This document shows, in pieces, positions 44,535 through 52,774 of a stretch of 64,000 bases of DNA. Position 1 is the first letter of the stretch, and each line of letters opens with the position of its first letter. The DNA is from G965198795 sp965198795 (GTDB lineage Bacteria; Pseudomonadota; Alphaproteobacteria; Rhodospirillales; Casp-alpha2): the NCBI GenBank assembly GCA_965198795.1, contig OZ240674.1, positions 310,001 through 374,000 of the forward strand, given 5' to 3'. A program made the translations under genes and the position numbers. Under the pieces are notes generated by a model that worked only from the letters and a program-made list of their open reading frames with translations, was not told where the DNA came from and searched no databases.

Positions 44535-45801
44535 CTCTGTTTTAGGCGCGCCCTACTGGTGGGAGGAGGCGCCGAGGCCCGAGGCGGCGGAAGCGCCGCC
44601 CGTCCCGGGCGCCGCCGACGTGGTGATCATCGGCGCGGGATATTCGGGATTAATGGCCGCGCTCGTCCTGGCCAGAGCTGGAAAGAAAGCCGTCGTTCTG
44701 GAAGCGGGGGCGCCGGGGGCGGGCGCCAGTTCCCGCAACGGCGGTATTTGCAGCGGCAATCTGGCCCGCTCCCTTGATTGGTGCCGGACGCATTTGGGCG
44801 AGGCTCAAGCCAAGGCCCTTTACCGCGAGGGCGTGGAAGCCCGCGCCGCTCTCCGTTCCTTTATCGAAACGGAAAAAATCGCCTGTCATTATCACCGCGC
44901 CGGCCGTTTCACCGGCGCCGTCAGACCGGGGGATTACGACGCCCTGTCGAGAACGGCGGATAGTCTGAACGCCGTTCTCGATATCGGCGTCGAAATGGTT
45001 CCCCGGTCCCGGCAGCACAGCGAGGTCGGAACGGAAATCTATCACGGCGGCCAGGTGCGCCACGACATCGCGGGTCTTCACCCCGGCCTCTTCCATCTCG
45101 GTCTTCTTCGCCTGGCCGAGAAGGCGGGCGCGTCCGTCATCGGCATGACCCCGCTCCGCCGCCTGGAACGGGACGGAAGCGCACACCGGGCGGTCACGGA
45201 CCGGGGGGCTGTACGGACGCGGGACGTGATCGTCGCGACGAACGGATATTCCGGCGCCGCGACGCCCTGGCTCCGGCGCCGTCTGGTCCCCGTCAAAAGC
45301 CAGATCATCGCCACGGAGGCCATCGGCGAGAACCTGATGTCCAGGTTGATGCCCGCGCGCCGGATGATGGGCGAAACCCGTCATCTTTATCATTACTACC
45401 GGCCCTCGCCGGACGGCTCGCGCATCCTGTTCGGCGGGCGGGCGCGCCGCCGCGACGGCGACCCAGCCTTTCTGCTGCGCCATCTGACCAGGCTTTTTCC
45501 AGATCTCGGCGGCATAGGCGTCAGCCATAACTGGTGGGGGAACGTGGCCTACAGTTTCGACCATTTGCCCCATGTGGCGAACGTCGGCGGCGTTTGGTAC
45601 GTGGGCGGGTTTTGCGGCTCCGGCGTGGTCTGGGCCCCGTGGCTGGGACGCAAGGCGGCCCTAAGCTTGCTGGGAGAACCGGAGGGCGGGACGGCCTTCG
45701 CGTCCAGTGATTTCCCGGCGCGGCCGCTCTATTCGGGAAATCCGTGGTTCCTGCCCGCCGTCATTCAATGGAAAGCCTTCCGGGATTGGAGCGGACTGTG
45801 A
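44518..45801 (+). CDS. FAD-dependent amine/amino-acid oxidoreductase (DAO family, PuuB-like)
   Basis: The protein has 427 residues. The dinucleotide fold VVIIGAGYSGLMAALVLARAGKKAVVLEAG spans about 35-65, followed by GASSRNGGICSG, a hallmark of gamma-glutamylputrescine-oxidase-like DAO enzymes. The C-terminal part has FGGRARRRDGDP, HNWWGNVAYSFDHLPHV and GFCGSGVVWAPWLGRKAA. It should oxidise a primary or secondary amine and reduce oxygen or another acceptor; the substrate is not known. Start GTG 44518 overlaps the hydrolase gene by 17 bases. Confidence 0.9.
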   Translation: MAAASDSVLGAPYWWEEAPRPEAAEAPPVPGAADVVIIGAGYSGLMAALVLARAGKKAVVLEAGAPGAGASSRNGGICSGNLARSLDWCRTHLGEAQAKALYREGVEARAALRSFIETEKIACHYHRAGRFTGAVRPGDYDALSRTADSLNAVLDIGVEMVPRSRQHSEVGTEIYHGGQVRHDIAGLHPGLFHLGLLRLAEKAGASVIGMTPLRRLERDGSAHRAVTDRGAVRTRDVIVATNGYSGAATPWLRRRLVPVKSQIIATEAIGENLMSRLMPARRMMGETRHLYHYYRPSPDGSRILFGGRARRRDGDPAFLLRHLTRLFPDLGGIGVSHNWWGNVAYSFDHLPHVANVGGVWYVGGFCGSGVVWAPWLGRKAALSLLGEPEGGTAFASSDFPARPLYSGNPWFLPAVIQWKAFRDWSGL

Positions 45802-45958
45802 CCGCCGTTCCCCGGCCGCGACGGTTGTGGTCTTCGCGCTGCGGGCGGGCGGGCGCAAGACAGGGGTTCGGGTATGGGGGGTTGAGGGTATGGAGGGTTG
45901 GGGGTATGGTGCGCGCCGCCTCGCGCGGTCACGCGCCGGCCATGACGGCTTGTCCGGG

Positions 45959-46035
45959 GCGCCCGTAGCTCAGCTGGATAGAGCGCCGCCCTCCGAAGGC
46001 GGAGGTCAGAGGTTCGAATCCTCTCGGGCGCGCCA
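45959..46035 (+). tRNA. tRNA-Arg(CCG)
   Basis: A complete 77-base cloverleaf is present: acceptor GCGCCCG/CGGGCGC, D-arm GCTC...GAGC, anticodon stem CCGCC/GGCGG around CTCCGAA (anticodon CCG), variable loop, T-arm AGAGG-TTCGAAT-CCTCT, discriminator G and an encoded CCA. It reads CGG arginine codons. A short T-run (ATTTTT) follows and may serve as a terminator. Confidence 0.97.
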
Positions 46036-46218
46036 ATTTTTAATAAAATCAATATATTACAATGTCTTCCAATACATTCCCAACTGGTTCCGGCGCCTGA
46101 TTTCAGGTACAAAACACCGGCGAATTTTCAAATTCCCGCTCCGCTCCGTTATTCCTGCCCCCTCACTCCGTCATTCCCGCTAAAGCCGGGTCTGGATGAC
46201 GATCCCTCACGGAACCAG

Positions 46219-46320
46219 CATGTCACCCCCGCGCCAGCGGGAATCCAGCGGGGCGGCCCGCGTTCCAACCGATGATCGAGTGACGGAGGTTGATCTGGAC
46301 CCCCGCCTTCGCGGGGGCGG
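46219..46320. repeat. Dispersed palindromic repeat, copy 2 (opposite orientation)
   Basis: Bounded by CCCCCGCGCCAGCGGGAATCC and GGACCCCCGCCTTCGCGGGGG, with core CGTTCCAACCGATGATCGAGTGACGG. Its reverse complement aligns along its whole length with 345-461, including GGTTGGAACGCG. The adjacent ATTCCCGCTAAAGCCGGGTCTGGATGAC at about 46173-46200 is a partial copy. Confidence 0.7.
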
Positions 46321-46426
46321 CAAGGTGAAGGCGGGGGTGGTGAAAGAATAACGCAGGGGGCGCGTCACCCGCCGCATCCCGCCGGGTGGGAGCGGACCAC
46401 CGGCCGGGAGCGGAACGGCGCCGCTC

Positions 46427-46605
46427 GCCCGCGCCAAGGCGCTCTACAAAACCCGGCGCACGGCCGAGAACATGATGGCGAAGCTCAAGGACCGCAGATG
46501 TATCGCAACCCGATGTGACAGGCGCGCTCACGCCCTCTTTTTCGCAATATTATGCGCCGCCGCCGCCGTCAGCTTCTCTCGCGATCAATGAGTCCTGGGC
46601 CTAGC
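46427..46605 (+). mobile_element. 3' fragment of an IS5-family element
   Basis: A 54-residue tail in one frame ends at 46591 and reads KALYKTRRTAENMMAKLKDRRCIATRCDR, then HALFFAILCAAAAVSF. This is the C-terminal region of IS5-type transposases (compare the VIERMF...DFRRIATRYG tail at 38711-38899). ATGAGTCCTGGGCCT follows and resembles the terminal repeat AGGGTCCGGACTCAT read inversely. The 5' part of the element is absent. Confidence 0.7.
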
Positions 46606-46607
46606 AT

Positions 46608-47115
46608 TCAGCCAATAACTTTCGACCAAGGCTTGGCGTCATCCACGAGACGCCTGATCTCATGGACGCCGGAAGTTAGGATTTGCAGGTTTTCAGAAAG
46701 GTTCTTGACCGAATGGTCCAGCGTCTCAACATCGTCGATTACCTCAGCGGGGTTCCGGCTTCGCATCCGCGTCATGAACTCAACGTCTTAAGACGGGAAG
46801 TCTCTCTGTCCTTGGTGGGCGCCACTGTATCCATGCCCGTTTGTGGACGAGACCTCATAGAAAATGACAAACATGAATTCATGCCGATGTTTCGGCACGA
46901 CAGGTTCCAGCGTGGGGTTGTGCAGAGACACAAAAATTCGACCTTTGCAGCCGGGATCAATTTGTGGTCCACCGAAAGCAATCACGCCCCTTCGGGCGAT
47001 ATTGGAGCGAATTCCGTAAGAGGCGCGGAGATCGTTCGGAAGTTCTAAACATTCTTCGGACGCAGTGGACGCCCAAGAATTGCGCTCAAGTACGAACTCT
47101 TCGAAAACGGGGCGC
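46608..47115 (-). pseudogene. dCTP deaminase/dUTPase-like gene remnant
   Basis: One minus-strand frame reads EEFVLERNSW, EECLELPNDLRASYGIRSNIARRGVIAFGGPQIDPGCKGRIFVSLHNPT. These match the Dcd/dUTPase fold, in which the SSIARRG and IDPGFxGR motifs form the active site. A TAA at 46788-46790 interrupts the frame. The same frame then continues to 46608 with coherent sequence (DDVETLDHSVKNLSENLQIL) that may be the original C-terminal helix. No start is visible. The gene seems to be a disabled copy of a phage- or plasmid-type nucleotide enzyme. Confidence 0.65.
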
Positions 47116-47230
47116 GAGGGCGCTGGCTCACCGCGAAATCAAGTGCCAAATCGCCGCGCCATCCCCTCGGCTGTAAAATTAAACGCATGTCGCCGGCATT
47201 CCGCGAATCGCCAAATTTCTGGCGGCGTCC

Positions 47231-47300
47231 CGATATTTCCCACATTATCCCGTAATATCCGGCCATATCCGGCCATATCCGGCCATATCCGGCCATATCC
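47231..47300. repeat. 10-bp phased tandem repeat upstream of fumA
   Basis: Seven consecutive 10-base units share register: cgatatttcc, cacattatcc, cgtaatatcc and then four identical ggccatatcc. Each keeps the central AT-rich core and the closing TCC, and the units decay toward the 5' side. The period equals about one DNA helical turn. The array ends 122 bases before the fumA start codon. Confidence 0.85.
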
Positions 47301-47422
47301 GGGATCATTGCGGCATTATGTGTCTTCGAACAACCCCGGCGAAGTCCGCATGGCTTTCCAAGACGCCGTCCAATCCCATATAACAATCGCCAAAGTCCGC
47401 GACCGAGCCAGGAGTCTTCATC

Positions 47423-49045
47423 ATGTCCGGCCATTACACCATGTTTCCGCTGGGCGAGGACAAACGTCCGTATAAAAAACTCACCTCCGATTATGTCGAA
47501 GTGGTGAACGCCGGGGGACGCGAGGTGCTGAAGGTGAACCCAGAAGCGCTGACCCTGCTGACGCGGGAAGCGTTTCGCGACATCTCCCACCTGTTGCGGC
47601 CCGAACACCTTCGGCAACTCCGGGATATCCTGGACGACCCGGAAGCGTCCGATAACGACCGGTTCGTCGCGCTTGATCTTTTGAAGAACGCCAACATCGC
47701 CGCCGCCGGCGTGCTGCCCATGTGCCAGGACACCGGCACGGGCATCGTCATGGCGAAGAAGGGCGAGGGGGTTTGGACCGGCGGCGGGGACGAGGCGGCC
47801 ATCTCGGAAGGGATCGCGAGGACGTATCTGGAGACCAATCTGCGCTATTCCCAGGTGGCGCCGCTCACCATGTTCGACGAGGTAAACACGGGAAATAACC
47901 TGCCCGCCCAAGTAGATATCTACGCGGACGAAGGCGGCGCTTATAAGTTCCTGTTCATCGCCAAGGGCGGGGGGTCCGCCAACAAGACCTTCCTCTATCA
48001 AGAAACCAAGGCGCTGCTGAACGAAAAGCGTTTGATGGAATTCATTGACGAGAAGATCAGAACGCTCGGCACGGCGGCATGTCCGCCCTATCATCTGGCC
48101 GTCGTCATCGGCGGCACGTCGGCTGAATTGAATTTGAAGACGGTGAAACTCGCGTCGACGAAATACCTCGACGAACTGCCGACGAAAGGGAATAATTTCG
48201 GCCAGGCGTTCCGCGATGTGGAATGGGAAGAACGCATTCACGAGCTCAGCCGCCGGATGGGCGTCGGCGCGCAGTTCGGCGGCAAGTACTTCTGCCACGA
48301 CGTGCGTGTCATTCGCCTGCCGCGTCACGGGGCCAGCTGTCCCGTCGGCCTCGGGGTGAGTTGCTCCGCCGACCGTCAAGCCTTGGGCAAGATCACCAAG
48401 GACGGCGTGTTCCTGGAGCAACTGGAAGTGAACCCCGCGAAGTATCTCCCCGAGATCACCGATGACGAACTGGAAGGCGGCGTCGTCGCCGTGGACCTGA
48501 ACCGGCCCATGCGGGAAATTCTGGGCGAACTCACCCGCTATCCGGTGAAGACGCGGCTGTCGCTGTCGGGCTGTCTGATCGTCGCGCGCGACACCGCCCA
48601 CGCCAAGCTGAGGGAACGCCTGGAAGCGGGCGAGCGCCTGCCGCAATATTTCAAGGACCACGCGGTCTATTACGCGGGGCCGGCGAAAACCCCCGACGGC
48701 ATGGCGTCCGGCTCCTTCGGGCCGACCACGGCCGGGCGCATGGACGCCTATGTGGACCAGTTTCAGGCCGCGGGCGGCTCCATGATCATGCTGGCGAAGG
48801 GTAACCGTTCGCCCGCCGTGACCAAAGCCTGTCAGGCCCATGGCGGGTTCTATCTCGGCTCCATTGGCGGCCCGGCCGCGCGTCTCGCCCAGGACTGCAT
48901 CACCAAGGTCGAGCTGGTGGAATACGAGGAACTCGGCATGGAGGCGATATGGAAAATCGAGGTCAAGGACTTCCCCGCCTTCATCGTCGTGGACGACAAG
49001 GGCAATGACTTCTTCGCCGAGTTCCGGAAACCAAAGGCGGCGTGA
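47423..49045 (+). CDS. fumA: Class I fumarate hydratase ([4Fe-4S])
   Basis: The 540-residue enzyme hydrates fumarate to malate in the TCA cycle. The N-terminal alpha region has LLPMCQDTGTGIV with a cluster-ligand Cys. GGGSANKTFLYQ and FCHDVRVIRLPRHGASCPVGLGVSCSADR supply further ligands and active-site residues. The C-terminal beta region has KTRLSLSGCLIVARDTAHAKL and FGPTTAGRMDAYVD. It is the fused single-chain form. AGGAG lies 8 bases before the ATG. The class is oxygen-sensitive. A 10-bp repeat array lies upstream. Confidence 0.95.
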   Translation: MSGHYTMFPLGEDKRPYKKLTSDYVEVVNAGGREVLKVNPEALTLLTREAFRDISHLLRPEHLRQLRDILDDPEASDNDRFVALDLLKNANIAAAGVLPMCQDTGTGIVMAKKGEGVWTGGGDEAAISEGIARTYLETNLRYSQVAPLTMFDEVNTGNNLPAQVDIYADEGGAYKFLFIAKGGGSANKTFLYQETKALLNEKRLMEFIDEKIRTLGTAACPPYHLAVVIGGTSAELNLKTVKLASTKYLDELPTKGNNFGQAFRDVEWEERIHELSRRMGVGAQFGGKYFCHDVRVIRLPRHGASCPVGLGVSCSADRQALGKITKDGVFLEQLEVNPAKYLPEITDDELEGGVVAVDLNRPMREILGELTRYPVKTRLSLSGCLIVARDTAHAKLRERLEAGERLPQYFKDHAVYYAGPAKTPDGMASGSFGPTTAGRMDAYVDQFQAAGGSMIMLAKGNRSPAVTKACQAHGGFYLGSIGGPAARLAQDCITKVELVEYEELGMEAIWKIEVKDFPAFIVVDDKGNDFFAEFRKPKAA

Positions 49046-49145
49046 CCAGCTTCCAGCCTTGCGCAAAGACACATGCGCCTTAAGTTGTGTTGAGTTTTAG
49101 GTTCGCGACGCAATAAACTCTGCAACGCCGCGCCATATATTCCGT

Positions 49146-49691
49146 ATGGTCCATTATCAAAACCTGGAACGGATTTTCCGGGATGGCGCTCTTTTTGACG
49201 CAGCGGCGCCCGAGCCGCCGGCTGGCGGGATCGGGGTGGAAGTGGACGAGAGCCGCTTCGGCGGCGTCAGAAAAGGCAAGCGCGGACGCGGAGCGCGCGG
49301 CGAGGTTCCGGTGTTTGGGCTCCTCAAGCGGGGCGGCGAGGTTCACACCGCAGTTATCCCAAAAGCCCAGCCGGCAACGCTTTTTCCGATCATCCGGGAG
49401 AAGATCAAACCTGACAGCGTCGTCTATTCCAAAAGCTTCCACGCCTGCGATGCGCTGGACGCGCCGGCGTTCCATCATGTCCGCGTCAACCACTCCGGGG
49501 CCTTTGCAGACGATCGGAACCACATCACCGGCATCGGGCACTTCTGGAACCAGGCGAAGCGCCATCTCCGGCGCTTTAACGGCGTCCCGCGCCAGCGCTT
49601 CCATCTCTATCTCAAGGCGCGCGAACGGCGCTTCAACTGCAGACCCACCGGAAACCTCTTGAAAGTACTATGCAAGCGGGTAACCGTCTGA
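49146..49691 (+). pseudogene. IS1595-family transposase, truncated and catalytically altered
   Basis: The 181-residue frame carries GIGVEVDESRFGGVRKGKRGRGARGEVPVFGLLKRGG, KIKPDSVVY and HFWNQAKRHLRRFNGVPRQRF, the core of IS1595 transposases. The N-terminal zinc-ribbon part is missing. The second acidic position, usually TD in VVYTD, reads SK here. The last acidic residue, usually E in GIENFW, is gone (GIGHFW). The protein is therefore unlikely to be active, although the frame is still open. A related but more damaged piece lies at 37969-38410. Confidence 0.8.
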
Positions 49692-50029
49692 GCAAAAACC
49701 ATTAGATAGGACAGACCTAATAAAAATCATAATTTTAAAAATTCCTGGCTTTATTTTCTGGTGCAGCTATTGGGTTTTTATTGTCGGCGTTGTATTTGAT
49801 AAAAATAATAACACAGAAGACGAAAAAATAACGGAGCCAGTCCGAATAACCTATTTTGGCGTTGTCATAGGCGTCATACGCAAGAGCCGTTCGAGCATGC
49901 ATAAGCGGGACCGCCAAGACGAAATCACGGCGGACGGCGGGGCGTTGGGCGGTCGTTTGACCGACCGGCGGGTCCCACGACCGGTTACCGGGAAAGCCGG
50001 GGTGTTTCAGGGCTTCGCCGAGATCGCCT
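49692..50029. other. AT-rich spacer downstream of the OPT gene
   Basis: From about 49700 to 49870 the DNA is much more AT-rich than the rest of the window. On the minus strand an ATG at 49902 opens a 55-residue frame with a hydrophobic stretch (WLRYFFVFCVIIFIKY) ending at 49735. It has no ribosome site and no recognised family, so I do not call it a gene. It could be a remnant of the DNA that came with the IS1595 copy. Confidence 0.35.
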
Positions 50030-51811
50030 TCAGTGTTTGAGCAGACCCGCGACGGATACGCCGACTCCGGCCAGACTCTCGCCGGCGACCATGCCGGCGG
50101 CGGCGGCGACGGTCTTCTGATTGGTCCACCCCTTGACATGGCGCTCGGACAAATACGCCGCAAAGGCGCCCAAGAACAACGACAGCGGGTTCCAAAACGG
50201 CAGGACGAATCCGAGAGACATGGCGGGCGCCGAGGGCAGCCACGGGCGGACGGTTTCGGGCGCAAAGCGTTCCGCCGTTCCCATGAGACAACCGATCACG
50301 CCGGCGGCGTACATGCCCTCCACCGCCCCTTCGGGAATGGTGTGAAAGCCTTGACTCAATACTTCCGCGACGGCTTTCCAGGCCGCCAGCGCCGGCGCCG
50401 GCCACTCCGGCGTCAATAACTGGGACGCGGGATCAGGGATCAACAGCAGATAGACCAGCACGCCAATGAAACTGCCGACGAAAATGCCGAACATCTGCGC
50501 GATAATCTGCAAGTGCGGCGTCGCGCCGACAATATGCCCGGCCCGCAGATCGTTCAGCAGGTCGGCGCATTGACCGGCCGCGCCGCCCGTGATGTTGGCG
50601 GTCATGAGATTTGAAACGACGTTGCCCGGCGTTATGGCGCCGTAGGTCAACTGCGTAATCTTGCCCAAGGCCCCCACGGGCGTAATTCCCGTTTCACCGG
50701 CGACGCGGGACGCGACCGCCGCCAGAACGTAACTGAAGGCGACGGCTAGCAGGGACACCCAGACCTCGAGTCCGAACACCACGTGGGCGGCGAGGCTGAT
50801 CAAACAGGCCACGGCGATGACGGCGGCGATATAAGCCGGTCCGGGTCCGGCCCGCCCGGGCGCGGCGTCCGACGCCGCGCGGTCGGCCGCGCGCTCCCGG
50901 CGTCCCTTGACGTAAAGCCGGGACAGAGAGATCGAGAGAGAGACCAGGGCGGACGTGATCAAAAGCGTCACGCCGGGCCAAAGCAACCAGCCGAGCAAAG
51001 GCTGGTACCAGACCGCGTCCGGCGAACCCGGCGCCACCCAGCCTTGAGCCAACACCCAAGGACCCAGCGCAATCCAGGCGACGGCGGCGCCGAACAGCAT
51101 CGACATGGCCGCCCGCAATCCGACAATGGCGCCCAACCCGATCATCAGAAACGACGGATCAAACGCGAGGCCCAGGTTGTGGAAACCAATAGAATTCACG
51201 CCCGACGCCCTAAGCGCGCCGAAAGAAGGAATGCCGAGCGCGGGCGAGAGACGCGCCGTCATCACATAGAATTCCTGGGTCAGCTTCCAGCCGGCGGAAA
51301 CGAACAACGCGCCGAGCATCAAATACAGCCTGCCAAGAGACTCCGCGCCCTTGGCGTGGATTTGCGTCAGCATTTCGGCCGTCGCGACGCCGGCCGGAAA
51401 CCTCAGCCCCTCACGCTCGATCATCTGGGTCCGGATGCCGGCGGCGACCACCACGCCCAGCATGGAAATCGCGAACACCCAGATCGCCATCATATGCCAG
51501 TCGATCTGATTTCCCGTGATGATGGTGTAGGCGGGAATCGGCGCGACGAGACCCGCCGATATGATCGCCGTGGACGCCGACGTCGTCGTCTGATTGATGT
51601 TGTTCTCCAGCAACCCCCACGGACGCCCGCCCAAACGGGGCGCCGCCACACGCCAGAATCCGAGTCCCAGCAGACCGGCGGCGATCGACATGTTGAAACC
51701 CCAGCCAGTCTTGAGGCCGGAATACACGTTACATGGGGTCAGCAAGACCCCCAGCACCATGCCGGTCAGAATTGCGCGAGGGGTAAACTCGCGTGTCGCG
51801 CCATGTTCCAA
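50030..51811 (-). CDS. OPT-family oligopeptide/metal-chelate transporter
   Basis: The 593-residue integral membrane protein starts FTPRAILTGMVLGVLLTPCNVYSGLKTGWGFNMSIAAGLLGLGFW, the conserved N-terminus of bacterial OPT transporters. Many hydrophobic helices follow, including GETGITPVGALGKITQLTYGAITPGNVVSNLMTANITGGAAGQCADLLNDLRAGHIVGA near the middle. OPT proteins import peptides or metal chelates with protons; the substrate cannot be told. It is somewhat shorter than the common 650-700 residues but runs from normal start to normal end. It stands alone. Confidence 0.92.
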   Translation of the reverse strand: MEHGATREFTPRAILTGMVLGVLLTPCNVYSGLKTGWGFNMSIAAGLLGLGFWRVAAPRLGGRPWGLLENNINQTTTSASTAIISAGLVAPIPAYTIITGNQIDWHMMAIWVFAISMLGVVVAAGIRTQMIEREGLRFPAGVATAEMLTQIHAKGAESLGRLYLMLGALFVSAGWKLTQEFYVMTARLSPALGIPSFGALRASGVNSIGFHNLGLAFDPSFLMIGLGAIVGLRAAMSMLFGAAVAWIALGPWVLAQGWVAPGSPDAVWYQPLLGWLLWPGVTLLITSALVSLSISLSRLYVKGRRERAADRAASDAAPGRAGPGPAYIAAVIAVACLISLAAHVVFGLEVWVSLLAVAFSYVLAAVASRVAGETGITPVGALGKITQLTYGAITPGNVVSNLMTANITGGAAGQCADLLNDLRAGHIVGATPHLQIIAQMFGIFVGSFIGVLVYLLLIPDPASQLLTPEWPAPALAAWKAVAEVLSQGFHTIPEGAVEGMYAAGVIGCLMGTAERFAPETVRPWLPSAPAMSLGFVLPFWNPLSLFLGAFAAYLSERHVKGWTNQKTVAAAAGMVAGESLAGVGVSVAGLLKH

Positions 51812-52125
51812 TGAATAGCCCCGCGTTCAATGACGGCCATCTCTGTCCCCTTTACGTTACACGGGGCATCGGCCAAGTTTCATCAGCACCGGTGACGAGA
51901 CGCTAACACAACTAAATCCCCGCCGCCAGCGGAGGGAAGTTCAACCCCCCCTTGACGCCGCGGCAATTTAACGCCCGCGTGATGACGCCGAACGCCCCCG
52001 GCGGCTTCATCGCGCTGGGGGCGGCCTGAGCGGCCGGTTTAACGGCCTGGGAAAGAAACTTCTTGATTTGACCTCGCCACCCGTTAGGAAAGGGGCGCGC
52101 CTCAATTTTATCTGGAGAGACGGCC
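51812..52125. other. Divergent upstream region of OPT and DUF3126 genes
   Basis: This 314-base spacer separates two divergent genes and must hold both promoters. I see GC-rich inverted stretches and TCTGGAGAGACGGCC as the ribosome site of the DUF3126 gene. No sharp promoter pair or operator stands out. A minus-strand frame at 51912-52148 overlaps the DUF3126 start and looks spurious. Confidence 0.4.
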
Positions 52126-52341
52126 ATGCAACCGGAGGAAATCGGCAAAGTTCAGGCTTTTCTGCGTAAAAAGTTCGATAACAACCGGTTCGCCATTAAG
52201 GTTCCCTTAAAACCCGACCGGCCGGTCGAAGTGTACCTGGGCGAGGAATTCATCGGCACCGTTGACCGGGACGAAGACGAGGGCGAAGTCAGCTACACCC
52301 TCAGCGTCTCGATCCTGGATATCGACCTTGAAGAGTTTTAA
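52126..52341 (+). CDS. DUF3126 family protein
   Basis: The 71-residue protein reads IGKVQAFLRKKFDNNRFAIKVPLKP, then VEVYLGEEFIGTVDRDEDEGEVSYTLSVSILDIDLEE. This is the whole of DUF3126, a small acidic protein nearly confined to alphaproteobacteria and of unknown role. It is preceded by TGGAGAG at suitable distance. It stands alone between the OPT gene and leuA. The conserved size and strong conservation suggest a structural or adaptor function; nothing in the sequence says which. Confidence 0.88.
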   Translation: MQPEEIGKVQAFLRKKFDNNRFAIKVPLKPDRPVEVYLGEEFIGTVDRDEDEGEVSYTLSVSILDIDLEEF

Positions 52342-52774
52342 CGCCGCTCTGAACAGAGATACAGAACCCCGGCCCGCCCAGCCAGAAAGGCGGGGTTTCC
52401 GGCCGCATCCTTTTCGCGAATAGGAAAATCGGGAAGTGAGGGGCGCTTGACAGGGGACTGCACTTGCTCCTTTACTTACTAAGACGTTCAGCGCCGATGG
52501 CGCTTTTGGAGAACAGACGCCCGTGTCTTGGGACCTGACATCGCAGCGGAAAGAAAAAGCGGGCGCTTTTACCGCTGGCCGTGTGCGTGTTTCTGGCGGC
52601 TTGGGCCTTCTACTGCTCCTTCTTCCCGGCGCCGGTCGACTTACCGGCCCCTGAGCGCCGTCTCGTGTGACGAACAGGTCGCACAGGCTTTCCGGGGAAG
52701 TGAACGCTCAGGGGACAAACCCCGCCTAATCAGGTAAAAGCGATAATCAAATTTTTGCCGGAAGGACAATTCCG
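52342..52774 (+). promoter_or_regulatory. leuA upstream region with a sigma-70-like promoter
   Basis: The 433-base spacer contains TTGACA at 52447-52452 and TTTACT at 52471-52476, 18 bases apart, a good candidate for the leuA promoter about 300 bases upstream of its start. That leaves a long leader. Short frames inside it, one encoding MALLENRRPCLGT at about 52496 and one hydrophobic stretch near 52570-52620, are not convincing. I see no terminator-antiterminator pair. CCGGAAGGACAATTCCG before leuA holds its ribosome site. Confidence 0.45.

Larger units (their letters stand above)
46036..47422. other. Gene graveyard between tRNA-Arg and fumA
   Basis: This 1.4-kb stretch has no intact gene. 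In order it holds a partial repeat near 46171-46200, a full dispersed repeat (46219-46320), an IS5 transposase tail (46427-46605), a dCTP-deaminase-like pseudogene (46608-47115), and a 10-bp phased repeat array (47231-47300) before fumA. A position just after a tRNA gene fits repeated insertion, but I find no direct repeat of the tRNA 3' end that would mark an integrative element. Confidence 0.6.

Noticed and set aside
47231..47300. CRISPR-like array upstream of fumA
   Set aside because: Units are 10 bp and contiguous with no spacers; no cas gene is present in the window.
45959..47422. Integrative element inserted at tRNA-Arg
   Set aside because: No integrase and no direct repeat of the tRNA 3' end could be found; the debris is explained by IS decay and repeats.
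47045..49072. 675-codon minus-strand frame opposite fumA
   Set aside because: It is the shadow of fumA on the other strand in a GC-rich genome; the plus-strand protein is a clear fumarase.
49735..49902. 55-codon hydrophobic minus-strand frame downstream of the OPT gene
   Set aside because: No ribosome site, no family and strongly biased AT-rich sequence; kept only as a note on that spacer.
52447..52540. Leu-rich reading (LHLLLYLLRR) as a leader peptide for leuA
   Set aside because: The Leu run falls between the -35 TTGACA and the -10 TTTACT of the best promoter, has no good start codon, and no attenuator hairpins follow.
52550..52670. Short hydrophobic peptide upstream of leuA (LPLAVCVFLAAWAFYC)
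   Set aside because: The frame has no plausible ATG after the preceding stop and no ribosome site, and I recognise no family.
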